A stretch of 39,933 nt of DNA from the NCBI GenBank assembly GCA_025362075.1, contig JANYIL010000267.1:1-39933 (forward strand). Direction: 5' to 3'. Positions 18,446 to 28,318 of the stretch are shown piece by piece. The number at the start of each line of letters is the position of its first letter. Position 1 is the stretch's first letter. The notes beneath the pieces were generated by a model. The model did no database searches. It worked only from the letters and a program-made list of their open reading frames with translations, and was not told the DNA's origin. This stretch comes from Chloracidobacterium sp. Its GTDB lineage: Bacteria > Acidobacteriota > Blastocatellia > Pyrinomonadales > Pyrinomonadaceae. A program made the position numbers and the translations under genes.

Positions 18446-18679
18446 ATGAACGAATCGAATAAAACACCTTTGATCATCGCGTTTATCGTCGTCGTGTTAC
18501 TTTTTCTGGTCTTCGGCGGCGGAGCGATGTCCGGGTCCTTTATGGGCGGCGGGATGATGGGCGGCGGGCCCATTGGCGACCACCGTGTTGGCGGGTTCGG
18601 CTGGATGTGGATCCCGACGCTGGTCACCCTGGGCGTCGGCGTATTACTTGGTTGGATGATCTTTGGGAAGAAAAATTGA
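18446..18679 (+). CDS. Small Gly/Met-rich two-TM membrane protein
   Basis: TM-GGGAMSGSFMGGGMMGGGPIGDH-TM; ribosome-binding site TAGGAG; in line with flanking genes. Confidence 0.7.
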   Translation: MNESNKTPLIIAFIVVVLLFLVFGGGAMSGSFMGGGMMGGGPIGDHRVGGFGWMWIPTLVTLGVGVLLGWMIFGKKN

Positions 18680-18708
18680 CTGGTCTAAGGACCGAAAGGA
18701 GAGAAAAA

Positions 18709-19811
18709 TGCAACGTTTTAGTAGTCTGACACGAATGTTCGGAGCAATTACTTCGGCTTGTTTTATTGTCCTGAGTTTTTGCGCATCGTCCGCAAATGCG
18801 CAGCAGTCCATGTCGATGGCGATGCCCACACCAACGCCAGAAATGAAAGACATGAAGCCGGGTATTGACTCTTCAATGGATAAGGACATGGGCGACGACA
18901 TGATGGGCACGCCGGGGCTTGTTCCGCCGGGTATCATGGTCGGAATGAAAGGGCGATGGATGGTGGGCTATCAGGTTATGTTTGACAGCCTGAAAGGCAA
19001 ACTTGTCGGGACCCGCCATGTTAGTGACGCGACGGTACTTAGCCGGTTTGAAACTTCACCGACCGACATGACGATGCAAATGCATATGTTCATGGTCATG
19101 TATGCCCCGACCGATAAATTCACTCTCATGGCGATGCTCCCATACACCCATATGTCGATGGGTGAACTCCACCGCGACGGAACGCGAGCGAACGAGCGAA
19201 GCAAGGGTATAGGTGACCTCGAATTGCGCGGCCTGTATGTCCTCTATGCGCGGAAGGATCTGCGGCATCGGTTCCTGTTGAACGCCGGAGTGGGACTTCC
19301 CACCGGATCGATCAATGCGCTTGACGCGGAAAGAGCTAGGTTGGAGTATCCGATGCAGCTCGGATCGGGGACGTTCTCCGTTATGCCCGGTTTCACATAT
19401 CTTGGTCAGGCAAAGCCGTGGGGCTGGGGAGCGGAATTCATACCGACGCTTAGAATTGGCAAGAACCGCAATGGCTTCCGGTTTGGTAATCGCTACCAGC
19501 CGAAAGTATGGGGTGCACGTCAGTTAACTCATTGGATAAGTTTGTCAGCAAGTCTCAAGGGCGACATATTGCAAAACATCAAGGGTGCAGATGTGACTCT
19601 CGACCCACTGGATGAGCCGACCAAAGATCCCAAACTTCAAGGCGGACGCCGAATTGATCTTACATTTGGGATGAGCATTCACCCTGCCAAAGGAGAACTG
19701 AAAGGAAATACGTTTTTTGTCCACGCCGTTAAACCCATATATCAATCCCTCGATGGGCCGCAAATTCAGCGGCGATGGGGATTACAGTTGGGTTGGCAGT
19801 TTGAGTTTTGA
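18709..19811 (+). CDS. Met-rich outer-membrane beta-barrel/transporter-like protein
   Basis: Signal peptide ending SSANAQQ, Met-rich N-terminus (SMSMAMPTPTPEMKDMKPG...MDKDMGDDMMG), alternating barrel strands, C-terminal aromatic GWQFEF. Confidence 0.75.
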
Positions 19812-19823
19812 TAGGAGAACATT

Positions 19824-20084
19824 ATGAAAATCAATTCGTTAAAATTTGGGTTGGCAAGCGCGATCACCGCTGCCGTTTTTTGGATAATCTGCTCGTTTTT
19901 CGTCTGGATGGTACCGGGTGGAATGATGAGCTTGACCACTAATATGATGCATATGGAGATGGGCCGGAGCGGTTGGGCACTATCGCCAATCGGCGTCGTA
20001 TGGGGGCTTTTTGCGTGGAGTTTGTTTACGGGAATTTTTGCATGGCTCTTGGCTACAATTTACAACCTGTTAACCAAGGATTAA
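19824..20084 (+). CDS. DUF5676-like small membrane protein
   Basis: KFGLASAITAAVFWIICSFFVWMVPGGMMSLTTNMMHMEMG...WSLFTGIFAWLLATIYN; GATAGGAG ribosome-binding site. Confidence 0.7.
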   Translation: MKINSLKFGLASAITAAVFWIICSFFVWMVPGGMMSLTTNMMHMEMGRSGWALSPIGVVWGLFAWSLFTGIFAWLLATIYNLLTKD

Positions 20085-20107
20085 AAAACTGATTTTTCGG
20101 CGGCCCG

Positions 20108-20183
20108 GATCGCAAATGTGAATTGCGATCTAAGTGCTGAATCAAAATGAGATACGAGTATTTTGAGATTAAACAACTCGTAT
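20108..20183. promoter_or_regulatory. Two perfect inverted repeats in the leader of the SHOCT gene
   Basis: GATCGCAA-N7-TTGCGATC (20108-20130) and ATACGAGT-N16-ACTCGTAT (20152-20183). Confidence 0.5.
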
Positions 20184-20209
20184 AACTTTAAATTTAGAGG
20201 TGAAAAATT

Positions 20210-20443
20210 ATGATGAATTATGACTATGGTTTCTTTGGAATGCACATGCTGTGGTGGTTTTTTTGGATAATTCTTATTTCCATCCTTTTCGGATGGTTTG
20301 AACCAGTTCCGAAAAGGCGGATTAGAAAAGATTCGCCGCTCGATATTCTACAAAAGCGGTTTGCTTCGGGCGAAATTACTGCTGAAGAATATCAAGTGAA
20401 AAAGAATGTTCTGGCAAGTGATTTAGCAAATAGCACCATTTAA
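20210..20443 (+). CDS. SHOCT domain small membrane protein
   Basis: TM segment followed by SPLDILQKRFASGEITAEEYQVKKNVL. Confidence 0.82.
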   Translation: MMNYDYGFFGMHMLWWFFWIILISILFGWFEPVPKRRIRKDSPLDILQKRFASGEITAEEYQVKKNVLASDLANSTI

Positions 20444-20484
20444 GTCTGAGCGAAATTTCAACAGACAATAAATGTTTCAAATTA

Positions 20485-20513
20485 GAGTTTGAGATTCAAC
20501 GAAACTCAAACTC
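20485..20513. promoter_or_regulatory. 9-bp perfect inverted repeat in the leader of the Cys-rich CBS gene
   Basis: GAGTTTGAG-N11-CTCAAACTC, with outer TGTTT/AAACA pairing (20474-20519), immediately before the AAAGGAG ribosome-binding site. Confidence 0.5.
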
Positions 20514-20534
20514 CAAACATAAAGGAGAAAAAAA

Positions 20535-20951
20535 ATGAGTTGTTGTAGTGATGTAATGAAACCAATCGAAGCGTCGTCATGTTGTACGCCGGAGGACACT
20601 GCGGCCCACGCCGCGCAGGCAATGAAACATTCAGGCTGCGGGTGTGCACCTGTGGTTGAAGACACAGAAAGTCTGAAACTTGTCGGGGTCGTCACCGAGC
20701 GTGACATCTGTCACCATGTGGCGGCTGAGGACGTTAAAGCGTCAGAAGTGAGCGTCGAAAAGATCATGCGTCCCGCTTCGTCTTGTTGTAGTACGGATGA
20801 TTCTCTGGACGAAACGGCGAGGAAGCTTAACGAATACCAAACAACGAGTCTGCCAGTTATCGATCAGGCCGGCAGTTGTTGCGGCACCGTTAGCGCGCAC
20901 CACATTCTGGCGAACTCGCATGAGCAAGTTAGTAAAGCAGAGGTGACTTAA
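20535..20951 (+). CDS. CBS-domain-pair protein with Cys-Cys motifs
   Basis: MSCCSDVMKP...VGVVTERDICHH...VEKIMRP...LPVIDQAGSCCGTVSAHHIL; five CC/CxC pairs. Confidence 0.88.
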   Translation: MSCCSDVMKPIEASSCCTPEDTAAHAAQAMKHSGCGCAPVVEDTESLKLVGVVTERDICHHVAAEDVKASEVSVEKIMRPASSCCSTDDSLDETARKLNEYQTTSLPVIDQAGSCCGTVSAHHILANSHEQVSKAEVT

Positions 20952-20966
20952 AACCAAAGAAGCTAT

Positions 20967-21191
20967 ATGAAACTATCAAAATTCTTACATGTTATCAGCG
21001 TTGTTTTTGGACTAATTGGTTTAGCAATGTGGTTCTTCACCGTTCTTTTCTGGCCATCCGGAGTGGTTTGGTGGGGTTCGACCAGGGAATTTATGATGAT
21101 GTGCGCTGTGACATCTCTTCTGGCCGCAATCTGGCTCCAAATCGCAACAATTCATCACATAATGCTTGAAAAAAAAGGAGAGATAATCTGA
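20967..21191 (+). CDS. Small hypothetical membrane protein (74 aa)
   Basis: Two hydrophobic segments (VISVVFGLIGLAMWFFTVLFW; FMMMCAVTSLLAAIWLQ); co-directional with tight spacing. Confidence 0.55.
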   Translation: MKLSKFLHVISVVFGLIGLAMWFFTVLFWPSGVVWWGSTREFMMMCAVTSLLAAIWLQIATIHHIMLEKKGEII

Positions 21192-21322
21192 ATTTGACTA
21201 GTCGCGCGACTGGCTCGATCACTTAGTTGGAAACCTTTATCGGCGTTCCTTACGGGCATCTCTAACAGTTGGAGGCCAGTGGATAGCCAGCGGAGTGAAG
21301 CGGGTAAAGTGCGAGATAGTAG

Positions 21323-21341
21323 TTCCGAATTAGATTCGGAA
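21323..21341. promoter_or_regulatory. Perfect inverted repeat upstream of the DUF6629-like gene
   Basis: TTCCGAAT-TAG-ATTCGGAA, 27 bp upstream of ATG 21369. Confidence 0.45.
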
Positions 21342-21368
21342 AACAGGATACAAAAAAGGAGATATCCA

Positions 21369-22049
21369 ATGTGTTTTTCAGCTCCGGCAAGTTTTATTGC
21401 GGGAACCGCGTTGTCTGCGATAGGCGTTGCAGCGCTCAGAAACACAAGAGTGCGAAGCGAACTGCCCTTTGCGATGATCCCACTGCTGTTCGGCATACAG
21501 CAGTTGACTGAGGGGGTCATCTGGCTGACGTTCAGTTACGACGCGCCGATTCTCAAAGAGACGATGACGTACCTGTACTCAGTTTTCTCACACGTGCTGT
21601 GGCCGATTTATGTTCCGCTAGCGATGGGCATAATGGAAGCCGTACGCTGGCGCAAGAAGGCGATCTTTGCGTTCGGCGTGGCGGGAGTCGCGGTGAGTCT
21701 CTACCTTCTCTATTTCATCGTAGCCACACCCATGGTCGCGGAAGTCGTTGGCAGGCATATCGTATATGACTCGCCGCATTTCTACTTGATTCCTGTAATG
21801 GTCGTCTACCTTGCGGCGACGTGTGTAAGTTGTGTTTTTTCGAGTCACGCATTCGTAAAACTGTTCGGTGGATTGTTGTTCGCGTCCTTTGCAGCGGCAT
21901 ACATTATTCATGTCATGGCATTGGTCTCGGTGTGGTGTTTCTTCGCGGCCATATTGAGTCTACTGATTTACATTCACCTAAGATTCAGAGATCTGGGCGG
22001 GTTTCCAAAGAATATGCGTTTCCGCCGTCGGCCCCACCTAGCGGCGTAA
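21369..22049 (+). CDS. DUF6629-like multi-pass membrane protein
   Basis: MCFSAPASFIAGTALSAIGVAALRNTRVRSELPFAMIPLLFGIQQLTEGVIWL... The listed 21279 start is an over-extension; ribosome-binding site AAGGAG before ATG 21369. Confidence 0.78.
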   Translation: MCFSAPASFIAGTALSAIGVAALRNTRVRSELPFAMIPLLFGIQQLTEGVIWLTFSYDAPILKETMTYLYSVFSHVLWPIYVPLAMGIMEAVRWRKKAIFAFGVAGVAVSLYLLYFIVATPMVAEVVGRHIVYDSPHFYLIPVMVVYLAATCVSCVFSSHAFVKLFGGLLFASFAAAYIIHVMALVSVWCFFAAILSLLIYIHLRFRDLGGFPKNMRFRRRPHLAA

Positions 22050-22116
22050 TGGAGGAGCGAATAACTATCGTCACAGTATCAGAGAAGTTTTTTGTTGAAA
22101 AACATTAGGAGGCGCG

Positions 22117-24792
22117 ATGAAAACAAGTGTTATTGAAGTACACGACATGCTGTCGGTATTGAGTGTGCTCGGGGTAGAAAAGCGGATCGGTGAGGTAGGC
22201 GGCGTCGAAAGCGTTACCGTCAATTATGCTGCCGAAAGTGCCACGGTACGATACGACGAAACCCGTCTTAGTATTGCCGACATCAGATCCGCCGTGCGCC
22301 AAAAAGGATATGAGTCCGATGGTGAATCCACGGTTCCGGATACGCTACCGACGGCTGAAACTCCCACGCCTGAGGAAAAGGTCAAGGCTGAAACCCAGTT
22401 GCCCGCGAGCGACCCGAAGGCTGAAGATCACGCCGCTCACAAGGCGGATGAAATGTCGCCGGCGAAGGCGGAAGATTCCGTCCGGATTCCCGCCTCGCAA
22501 CCCTCGGTTGTCCAATCGCCAAAGAAAAAAGTAGAAACTGAAACCCAATCGTCCGCGAGCGGTGTAAAGATGGAAGTTCCTCTGACGCCGACTGACAAAC
22601 CTTTGGAGGAAGAACCCAAAGCTGAGAAGAAAGTCGAGGCTGAGGATCAGGCGTCCGCGAGTGGAGCGAAACCTGAGAATCACGCCGGCCACAAGATGGA
22701 TGAAATGTCCCAGGACAAGGCGGAGATGGCTCAGGAGATGGGACACGGCACAGGAGCGTCAATGGAGGCGATGGTGCTCGGGATGCGTAATCGCTTCTTG
22801 TTCACTCTCCTTTTCACGGTCTTCATCTTGCTTTACACACCAATGTTCGGGAAACTAACCGGCTTTGAAATGCCATCGCCGTTCGGCTGGTCAAAGGAAC
22901 TGATGGGTTTTATTTTTGCCACTCCCATCGTTCTTTACGGCGGTTCGGTCTTTTTCGTAGGAGCCTATCGAGCCCTAAAGAAAGGTATCGCCAACATGGC
23001 GGTGCTAGTTTCGCTGTCTGTTTTGGCGGGTTATTCGTTCAGCGTGGGTGCGACGTTTTTTTTCCAGGCCGATGTGTTCTACGAAGCTGTCGCCGTGCTG
23101 CTTGTTTTTATTCTTTTGGGTCATTGGCTGGAGATGAGGGCGCGGGCTGGGGCGTCTAAAGCTGTTCAGGCACTCCTGAATCTAGCGCCACGGAAAGCGA
23201 CCGTGATACGAGACGGCCAGAGCGTCGAAGTGCCGACCTCAGAAGTTGTGATGGACGATATTGTGATGATTCGTCCCGGCGACAAGATTCCGGTTGATGG
23301 CATCATTACCGACGGGCAGTCGAACGTAGACGAGTCAATGATCACAGGCGAAAGTATGCCTGTGGCAAAGAAGGTCGGTGACCAGGTAATCGGAGCGACA
23401 ATAAACAAGACAGGCACATTTCGTTTCAAGGCGACTAAGGTCGGCGCCGATACTGCTCTCGCGCAGATCGTTAAACTCGTCCAAGACGCCCAGAACTCCA
23501 AGGCGCCTTCGCAACGAATCGCCGACACCGCAGCTCAGGTGCTCACCATCTCCGCAGTTGTCATCGGAATTGCGACTTTTGTCGGATGGTTCTGGTTCGC
23601 CGGGTCGACGCTGGTTTTCGCTATGCTGTTAGCGATCACGGTCGTCGTTATCGCGTGTCCCGACGCTCTTGGTCTTGCGACGCCGATGGCGATCATGGTG
23701 TCGAGCGGCAAGGGAGCTCAAAACGGAATTCTCTTCAAGGACGCAACAGCTCTTGAAGACGTTGGCAGACTGCAGGCAATAATCTTCGACAAAACGGGTA
23801 CGCTTACGATCGGGCAGCCACAAGTAGTAGAGATCGTCGCCGATGGAAAACCTGTCAGTGATAAAGAATTGCTCCAACTCGTAGCTTCGCTGGAACAGTC
23901 GAGTGAGCATCCTCTGGCACAAGCCATGATCGAGAAAGCCAAGGCTGATGGCCTGACCCTAAGTTCGCCGACGAATTTCGAATCGATTCCCGGGCAAGGC
24001 GCGCGTGCGACAGTTGACGGACGCACGGTTCTTGCTGGCAATCGCAAGCTAATGGACGAGAACAAAATCGATCTTGACACGCTTAACGAGCGGGCAAAGG
24101 CCCTTGAGGAAAAAGGCAACACGGTCATCTATTCAGCCATTGACGGTTCTTCCGGAGGACTGATCGCCATTGCCGACGCAATTCGCCCGAGTGCGAAACA
24201 AGCGATCAACCAATTACTCGCCTTAGGTGTCGAGGTGGCGATGTTGACCGGCGACAACCAAGGTACGGCAAACCTGGTCGCTAAAGAACTCGGTATCAAG
24301 ACGGTCTTCGCCGAGGTCCAACCGGGCCAAAAAGCTGAGAAAGTCAAAGAAATGCAAGAGCGGGGTCGGCGCGTCGGGATGGTTGGCGACGGCATAAACG
24401 ACGCACCGGCGCTAGCGCAAGCCAATGTCGGCATGGCGATCGGCGCCGGGGCGGACGTAGCAATGGAAGCGGCCGATGTCGTCTTAATGAAAAGCGACCC
24501 GTTCGATGTTATCGGGGCGATCCTCCTGAGCCGCGCGACGCGGCGGAAGATGCGGCAAAATTTGTGGTGGGCGGCCGGATACAACGTCATTGCATTTCCG
24601 CTCGCCGCTGGCTTGCTTTACCCCTCGATCGGGTTGCTGCTGACCCCGGAGATCGCCGCGTTTTCTATGTCCGGCTCGACTTTGGTTGTGGTCGCCAACG
24701 CGCTTTTGTTGAAGCGCGTGAAGATGAGAGGAACCGAACAGATTGAAACGACGCGCCGTGATGAGGTGAAAACCACTGAAGGAGAAAAATGA
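22117..24792 (+). CDS. P1B heavy-metal-translocating ATPase, CopB-like with CPD motif and repeat-containing His/Met linker
   Basis: [66 protein letters not shown]8 [14 protein letters not shown]. Confidence 0.93.
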   Translation: MKTSVIEVHDMLSVLSVLGVEKRIGEVGGVESVTVNYAAESATVRYDETRLSIADIRSAVRQKGYESDGESTVPDTLPTAETPTPEEKVKAETQLPASDPKAEDHAAHKADEMSPAKAEDSVRIPASQPSVVQSPKKKVETETQSSASGVKMEVPLTPTDKPLEEEPKAEKKVEAEDQASASGAKPENHAGHKMDEMSQDKAEMAQEMGHGTGASMEAMVLGMRNRFLFTLLFTVFILLYTPMFGKLTGFEMPSPFGWSKELMGFIFATPIVLYGGSVFFVGAYRALKKGIANMAVLVSLSVLAGYSFSVGATFFFQADVFYEAVAVLLVFILLGHWLEMRARAGASKAVQALLNLAPRKATVIRDGQSVEVPTSEVVMDDIVMIRPGDKIPVDGIITDGQSNVDESMITGESMPVAKKVGDQVIGATINKTGTFRFKATKVGADTALAQIVKLVQDAQNSKAPSQRIADTAAQVLTISAVVIGIATFVGWFWFAGSTLVFAMLLAITVVVIACPDALGLATPMAIMVSSGKGAQNGILFKDATALEDVGRLQAIIFDKTGTLTIGQPQVVEIVADGKPVSDKELLQLVASLEQSSEHPLAQAMIEKAKADGLTLSSPTNFESIPGQGARATVDGRTVLAGNRKLMDENKIDLDTLNERAKALEEKGNTVIYSAIDGSSGGLIAIADAIRPSAKQAINQLLALGVEVAMLTGDNQGTANLVAKELGIKTVFAEVQPGQKAEKVKEMQERGRRVGMVGDGINDAPALAQANVGMAIGAGADVAMEAADVVLMKSDPFDVIGAILLSRATRRKMRQNLWWAAGYNVIAFPLAAGLLYPSIGLLLTPEIAAFSMSGSTLVVVANALLLKRVKMRGTEQIETTRRDEVKTTEGEK

Positions 24793-25736
24793 TGAAAATA
24801 CTTTTAGCTACAGATGGTTCTGAGCAAAGCAAAGCGGCCGTATTGGAGGTTGCCACAAGACCATTTCCGCCCAACACGACAGTCAGCATAGTTTCTGCTT
24901 ACGAAAGGACACCGCTGATAACTCGTCTGGAGCCAATGGGAGTCATGGAGGAGACATATGCAAAAGCTGACCACTATGCTCTTAAGGCGGCCGAGGATGC
25001 AACCGAAAAAGCAGCGAAAATATTGCGTGAGGGTAACCCGGCTTTGACCGTGACAGCGATCGTTATTGAAGGCTCTCCAAAAAGTGTCATCCTCGACGAA
25101 GCGGAAGCATTTGGCGCTGATTTGATTGTCGTCGGCTCACACGGTTATGGAATGGCTGAGGGTTTCCTTCTTGGCTCGGTTTCACATGCAGTGGCATTAC
25201 ACGCGACGTGTTCGGTCGAGATCGTTCGCGGCGCAAAATCAGGAGAAAAGCGTTGGAAAATACTTTTAACAATAGATGGCTCTGAACAGAGCGAAGTGGC
25301 GGTCGAAGAACTCGCCCGCCAACCTTTTCCAGACGGCAGTGAATTGCATGTAATTTCTGTGGCCGAAGTTCCATATTTACCCTTAACCTACCCGGGAGAC
25401 GGTATAGATATGAACGTCTATGCAGAGATCGAAAAATCTTACTTACAGCGGGCCAATGCGGCCGTTGAAAATGCGGCAGTCAAGCTCCGCGTGGGATCTG
25501 AGAGCAACAAACTTAGTATTTCAACCGACGTCCCTTCGGGCTCGCCAAAAGAAGTGATCCTCGAAGAAGCGGAAGCGTTTGGCGCTAATTTGATCGTCCT
25601 AGGCTCACACGGCTACGGAATGATTGAACGTTTCCTGCTCGGCTCGGTTTCACAGGCCGTAGCCCTCCACGCCAAGTGTTCGGTCGAGATTGTGCGTGGC
25701 GCGGAAAAGCTGACAAATGAAAGTAGGTTCCGGTAA
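24789..25736 (+). CDS. Universal stress protein, tandem UspA domains
   Basis: [17 protein letters not shown]...[37 protein letters not shown] repeated. ATGA overlap with the upstream ATPase. Confidence 0.93.
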   Translation: MMKILLATDGSEQSKAAVLEVATRPFPPNTTVSIVSAYERTPLITRLEPMGVMEETYAKADHYALKAAEDATEKAAKILREGNPALTVTAIVIEGSPKSVILDEAEAFGADLIVVGSHGYGMAEGFLLGSVSHAVALHATCSVEIVRGAKSGEKRWKILLTIDGSEQSEVAVEELARQPFPDGSELHVISVAEVPYLPLTYPGDGIDMNVYAEIEKSYLQRANAAVENAAVKLRVGSESNKLSISTDVPSGSPKEVILEEAEAFGANLIVLGSHGYGMIERFLLGSVSQAVALHAKCSVEIVRGAEKLTNESRFR

Positions 25737-25862
25737 GAATGAAAGAACATGGTGAAATAAATGATCAAGATAAAGCTACCGCTAGGTGAGAACGAAGGCG
25801 GCCACACTGAGTTGGCGCACCGTCAGAGAGGCGAAAGGCGAGTAAGTGAATAAATACGCTCC

Positions 25863-26951
25863 ATGAAACTGCATTTTCGTGATCCAACATTTTCATTCGA
25901 GCTGCTCCGTGCGGCGAGTTATGGAATGTACGGCGGTTCCGAAATAGGTGAAGTGCTGGCGACCGCACGACGGATTCAAGAAGGTGATTTTGAGAGTTGG
26001 TATATCGAATGGTCTCGAATCGCGGAGCGCATCGAAATGATTGCAGGCACTTCGCTCCAGGAGGGCCTCCGGATCAGCGCGCAGCAGGCATTCCTGCGAG
26101 CGAGCAATTACTTTCGCACCGCGGAATTTTTTCTCGCTCCCGATGATCCGCGCCGAATCGAAACATACGAAAAAAGCCGCTCAACATTTTGGCGATTTCT
26201 CGAATTGTCCGGGTTGTGTGTTGAACGCGTGAATATTCCTTACGAAGGAACGACCTTGCCGGGCTATTTCTACCGCGTGGATGATTCACAGACGCTGCGT
26301 CGAACGCTGATCTCGCTGGGCGGTTTCGATTCAACGGGTGAAGAGTTGTACTTTTTCGCGGCGGCGGCGGCACTGCAACGCGGGTATAACGTCCTTGCTT
26401 TTGACGGACCGGGACAAGGCGAACCATTGCGGATGCAGCATTTGCCGGCGCGACCGGATTACGAAGTTCCAGTAGGCGCGGCCATTGATTATTTAATGAC
26501 GCGCGTGGAAGCGGATCGCGATCGCATTGCTTTGATGGGGACGAGCATGGGTGGGTATTACGCGGCCCGCGCCGCAGCCTTCGAGCCGCGCGTGAAAGCG
26601 TTGATTGTTCACGGTGTTTTTTATGACTTTTGGGAAATGCAAGCCACGACCAAACCCATGCTTGCCCGTTTGGGCAAATGGAAATCGCCGCGGATCGTGG
26701 AATTGGTACTAAAGTTGGCTGCTTATTTCAACCCCGAGCTGCGTTGGGCAGATGTCACTGGAATGTGGGTGTTTGGTGCGCGAAATCCATCGGAACTCTT
26801 ACGCGAAATGCATCGCTATTCGTTGAAAGACACGGCCGACCTCTTCGGGCGCAGATACGCGAAGTGGTGCATACGCCAAATGGTGAAGGAGCTCAGGACT
26901 CCTTCGCTACGTAAGCAGCCTATTGTGCTTTTCTCGATCGATTCAACCTGA
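25863..26951 (+). CDS. Alpha/beta hydrolase, C-terminally truncated or frameshifted
   Basis: GYNVLAFDGPGQGEP...DRIALMGTSMGGYYAARAAAFEPRVKALIVHG (GxSxG). No recognisable catalytic Asp/His segment after YSLKDTADL. Confidence 0.78.
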   Translation: MKLHFRDPTFSFELLRAASYGMYGGSEIGEVLATARRIQEGDFESWYIEWSRIAERIEMIAGTSLQEGLRISAQQAFLRASNYFRTAEFFLAPDDPRRIETYEKSRSTFWRFLELSGLCVERVNIPYEGTTLPGYFYRVDDSQTLRRTLISLGGFDSTGEELYFFAAAAALQRGYNVLAFDGPGQGEPLRMQHLPARPDYEVPVGAAIDYLMTRVEADRDRIALMGTSMGGYYAARAAAFEPRVKALIVHGVFYDFWEMQATTKPMLARLGKWKSPRIVELVLKLAAYFNPELRWADVTGMWVFGARNPSELLREMHRYSLKDTADLFGRRYAKWCIRQMVKELRTPSLRKQPIVLFSIDST

Positions 26952-27009
26952 CATTTGCAGTGAAACCCATGACGACAACGACAAGCGGGATGAGCAACGA
27001 GGACATAGA

Positions 27010-28272
27010 ATGGACGCAATGAAAACAAACTTGTTCGTGCTCCTCGCCTGCCTGTTTGTGGTGATGATCGGCTTCGGCATCACGCTGCCTGTTTTGCCGT
27101 TTTATGTCGAGCGGCTCGCGCTCGAATCGGGCGCGGCTCAGTCGTCGATCGTACTGCACGTCACGCTTTTGACGGGTGTCTATGCCCTGATGCAGCTCAT
27201 CTTCGCGCCCTTGTGGGGACGCTGGTCAGATCGCATCGGTAGAAGGCCGCTGATCTTAATCGGCATCGCGGGTTACGTTATCGCACAGGTATTGTTCGGA
27301 CTTTCCACGTCGTTGTGGCTGCTTTACGTGGCTCGAATCGTCGGAGGTATTTTATCGTCAGCGACTCTGCCCGTGTCGGCAGCTTACATCGTTGACATGA
27401 CGACGACGGAAGAACGTAGTCGTGGAATGGCGTGGCTCGGTACAGCGGCAAGTCTCGGCGTCGTTGTCGGGCCCGCTCTTGGCGGGTTACTCTCGCAGCG
27501 AGACTGGCATTTTGCTTGGAGTGCCGGACATTTCAGGGTTGACAGCTTTTCGACCCCATTTTTTGCGGCAGCGTTGTTAGGACTTCTAACGTTGATTGCT
27601 GCACTTCGCTGGCTGCCGGAGTCATTGCCAAAGACTTCGGTTCAGGACAGGACCCCGGTAAACAATACCATTGAAAACTGTAGGACGGACTGGCGTGCTC
27701 TTGTGAAAATCTTGTCTCCTCTGCTCGCTCTGACTCTCGCCGGACAATTTGCGTTAACAATGTTTGAGGGAACGTTCGCTCTTTTTGCTCAGGCGAAGTT
27801 CAATTTTGGGCCCACCGAAGTGGGTTACGTATTCGTTGTGTGCGGGCTAGTCATGACAGTTTTTCAGGCAGGCGCAGTTGGCTTTCTGGCGGGAAAAATC
27901 AGCGAGCTGATTCAGATCGGCGTGGGCTTTGCCTTGATGGGATCGGGCATTGCGTTTCTCGCGATGGCCCAGACAAGGATGTTTATTTTCGCCTTTGTCG
28001 CTCTGCTGGCTTTAGGAATGGCTTTCATTGCTCCGAACGTCTCGGCACTCGTTTCCAAGCGCGGCGGAGAAGGGCAGGCGGGAGCGTCGCTCGGAATTCA
28101 GAATGCTGCCAACAGTCTTGGTCAGACGGGCGGGCCAATTCTGGGCGGTGCGCTGTTTATGTGGCAGATAAACGCGCCTTATCTGTTTAGTGGAGCAGTT
28201 TTGCTTGTGCTCGCTGTGGGGATCGGGTGGAGGATTATGGTTAGGAAGAGCGATGTCGGAATTGCATCATGA
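27010..28272 (+). CDS. MFS drug/tetracycline-efflux-like transporter
   Basis: MKTNLFVLLACLFVVMIGFGITLPVLPFYVERL...APLWGRWSDRIGRRPLILIGIAGY...ERSRGMAWLGTAASLGVVVGPALGG. Confidence 0.9.
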   Translation: MDAMKTNLFVLLACLFVVMIGFGITLPVLPFYVERLALESGAAQSSIVLHVTLLTGVYALMQLIFAPLWGRWSDRIGRRPLILIGIAGYVIAQVLFGLSTSLWLLYVARIVGGILSSATLPVSAAYIVDMTTTEERSRGMAWLGTAASLGVVVGPALGGLLSQRDWHFAWSAGHFRVDSFSTPFFAAALLGLLTLIAALRWLPESLPKTSVQDRTPVNNTIENCRTDWRALVKILSPLLALTLAGQFALTMFEGTFALFAQAKFNFGPTEVGYVFVVCGLVMTVFQAGAVGFLAGKISELIQIGVGFALMGSGIAFLAMAQTRMFIFAFVALLALGMAFIAPNVSALVSKRGGEGQAGASLGIQNAANSLGQTGGPILGGALFMWQINAPYLFSGAVLLVLAVGIGWRIMVRKSDVGIAS

Positions 28273-28318
28273 AAACCCCGGTCAAAAGGTCGCAAGACGA
28301 TTTAAGGAGAGAGTGGCA

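Noticed and set aside
21200-21211. AGTCGCGCGACT 12-bp palindrome
   Set aside because: Perfect palindrome, but isolated far from the start codon with no matching copies seen; could be chance.
22345-22762. Minus-strand ORFs across the ATPase linker
   Set aside because: Explained by the repetitive linker composition on the opposite strand.
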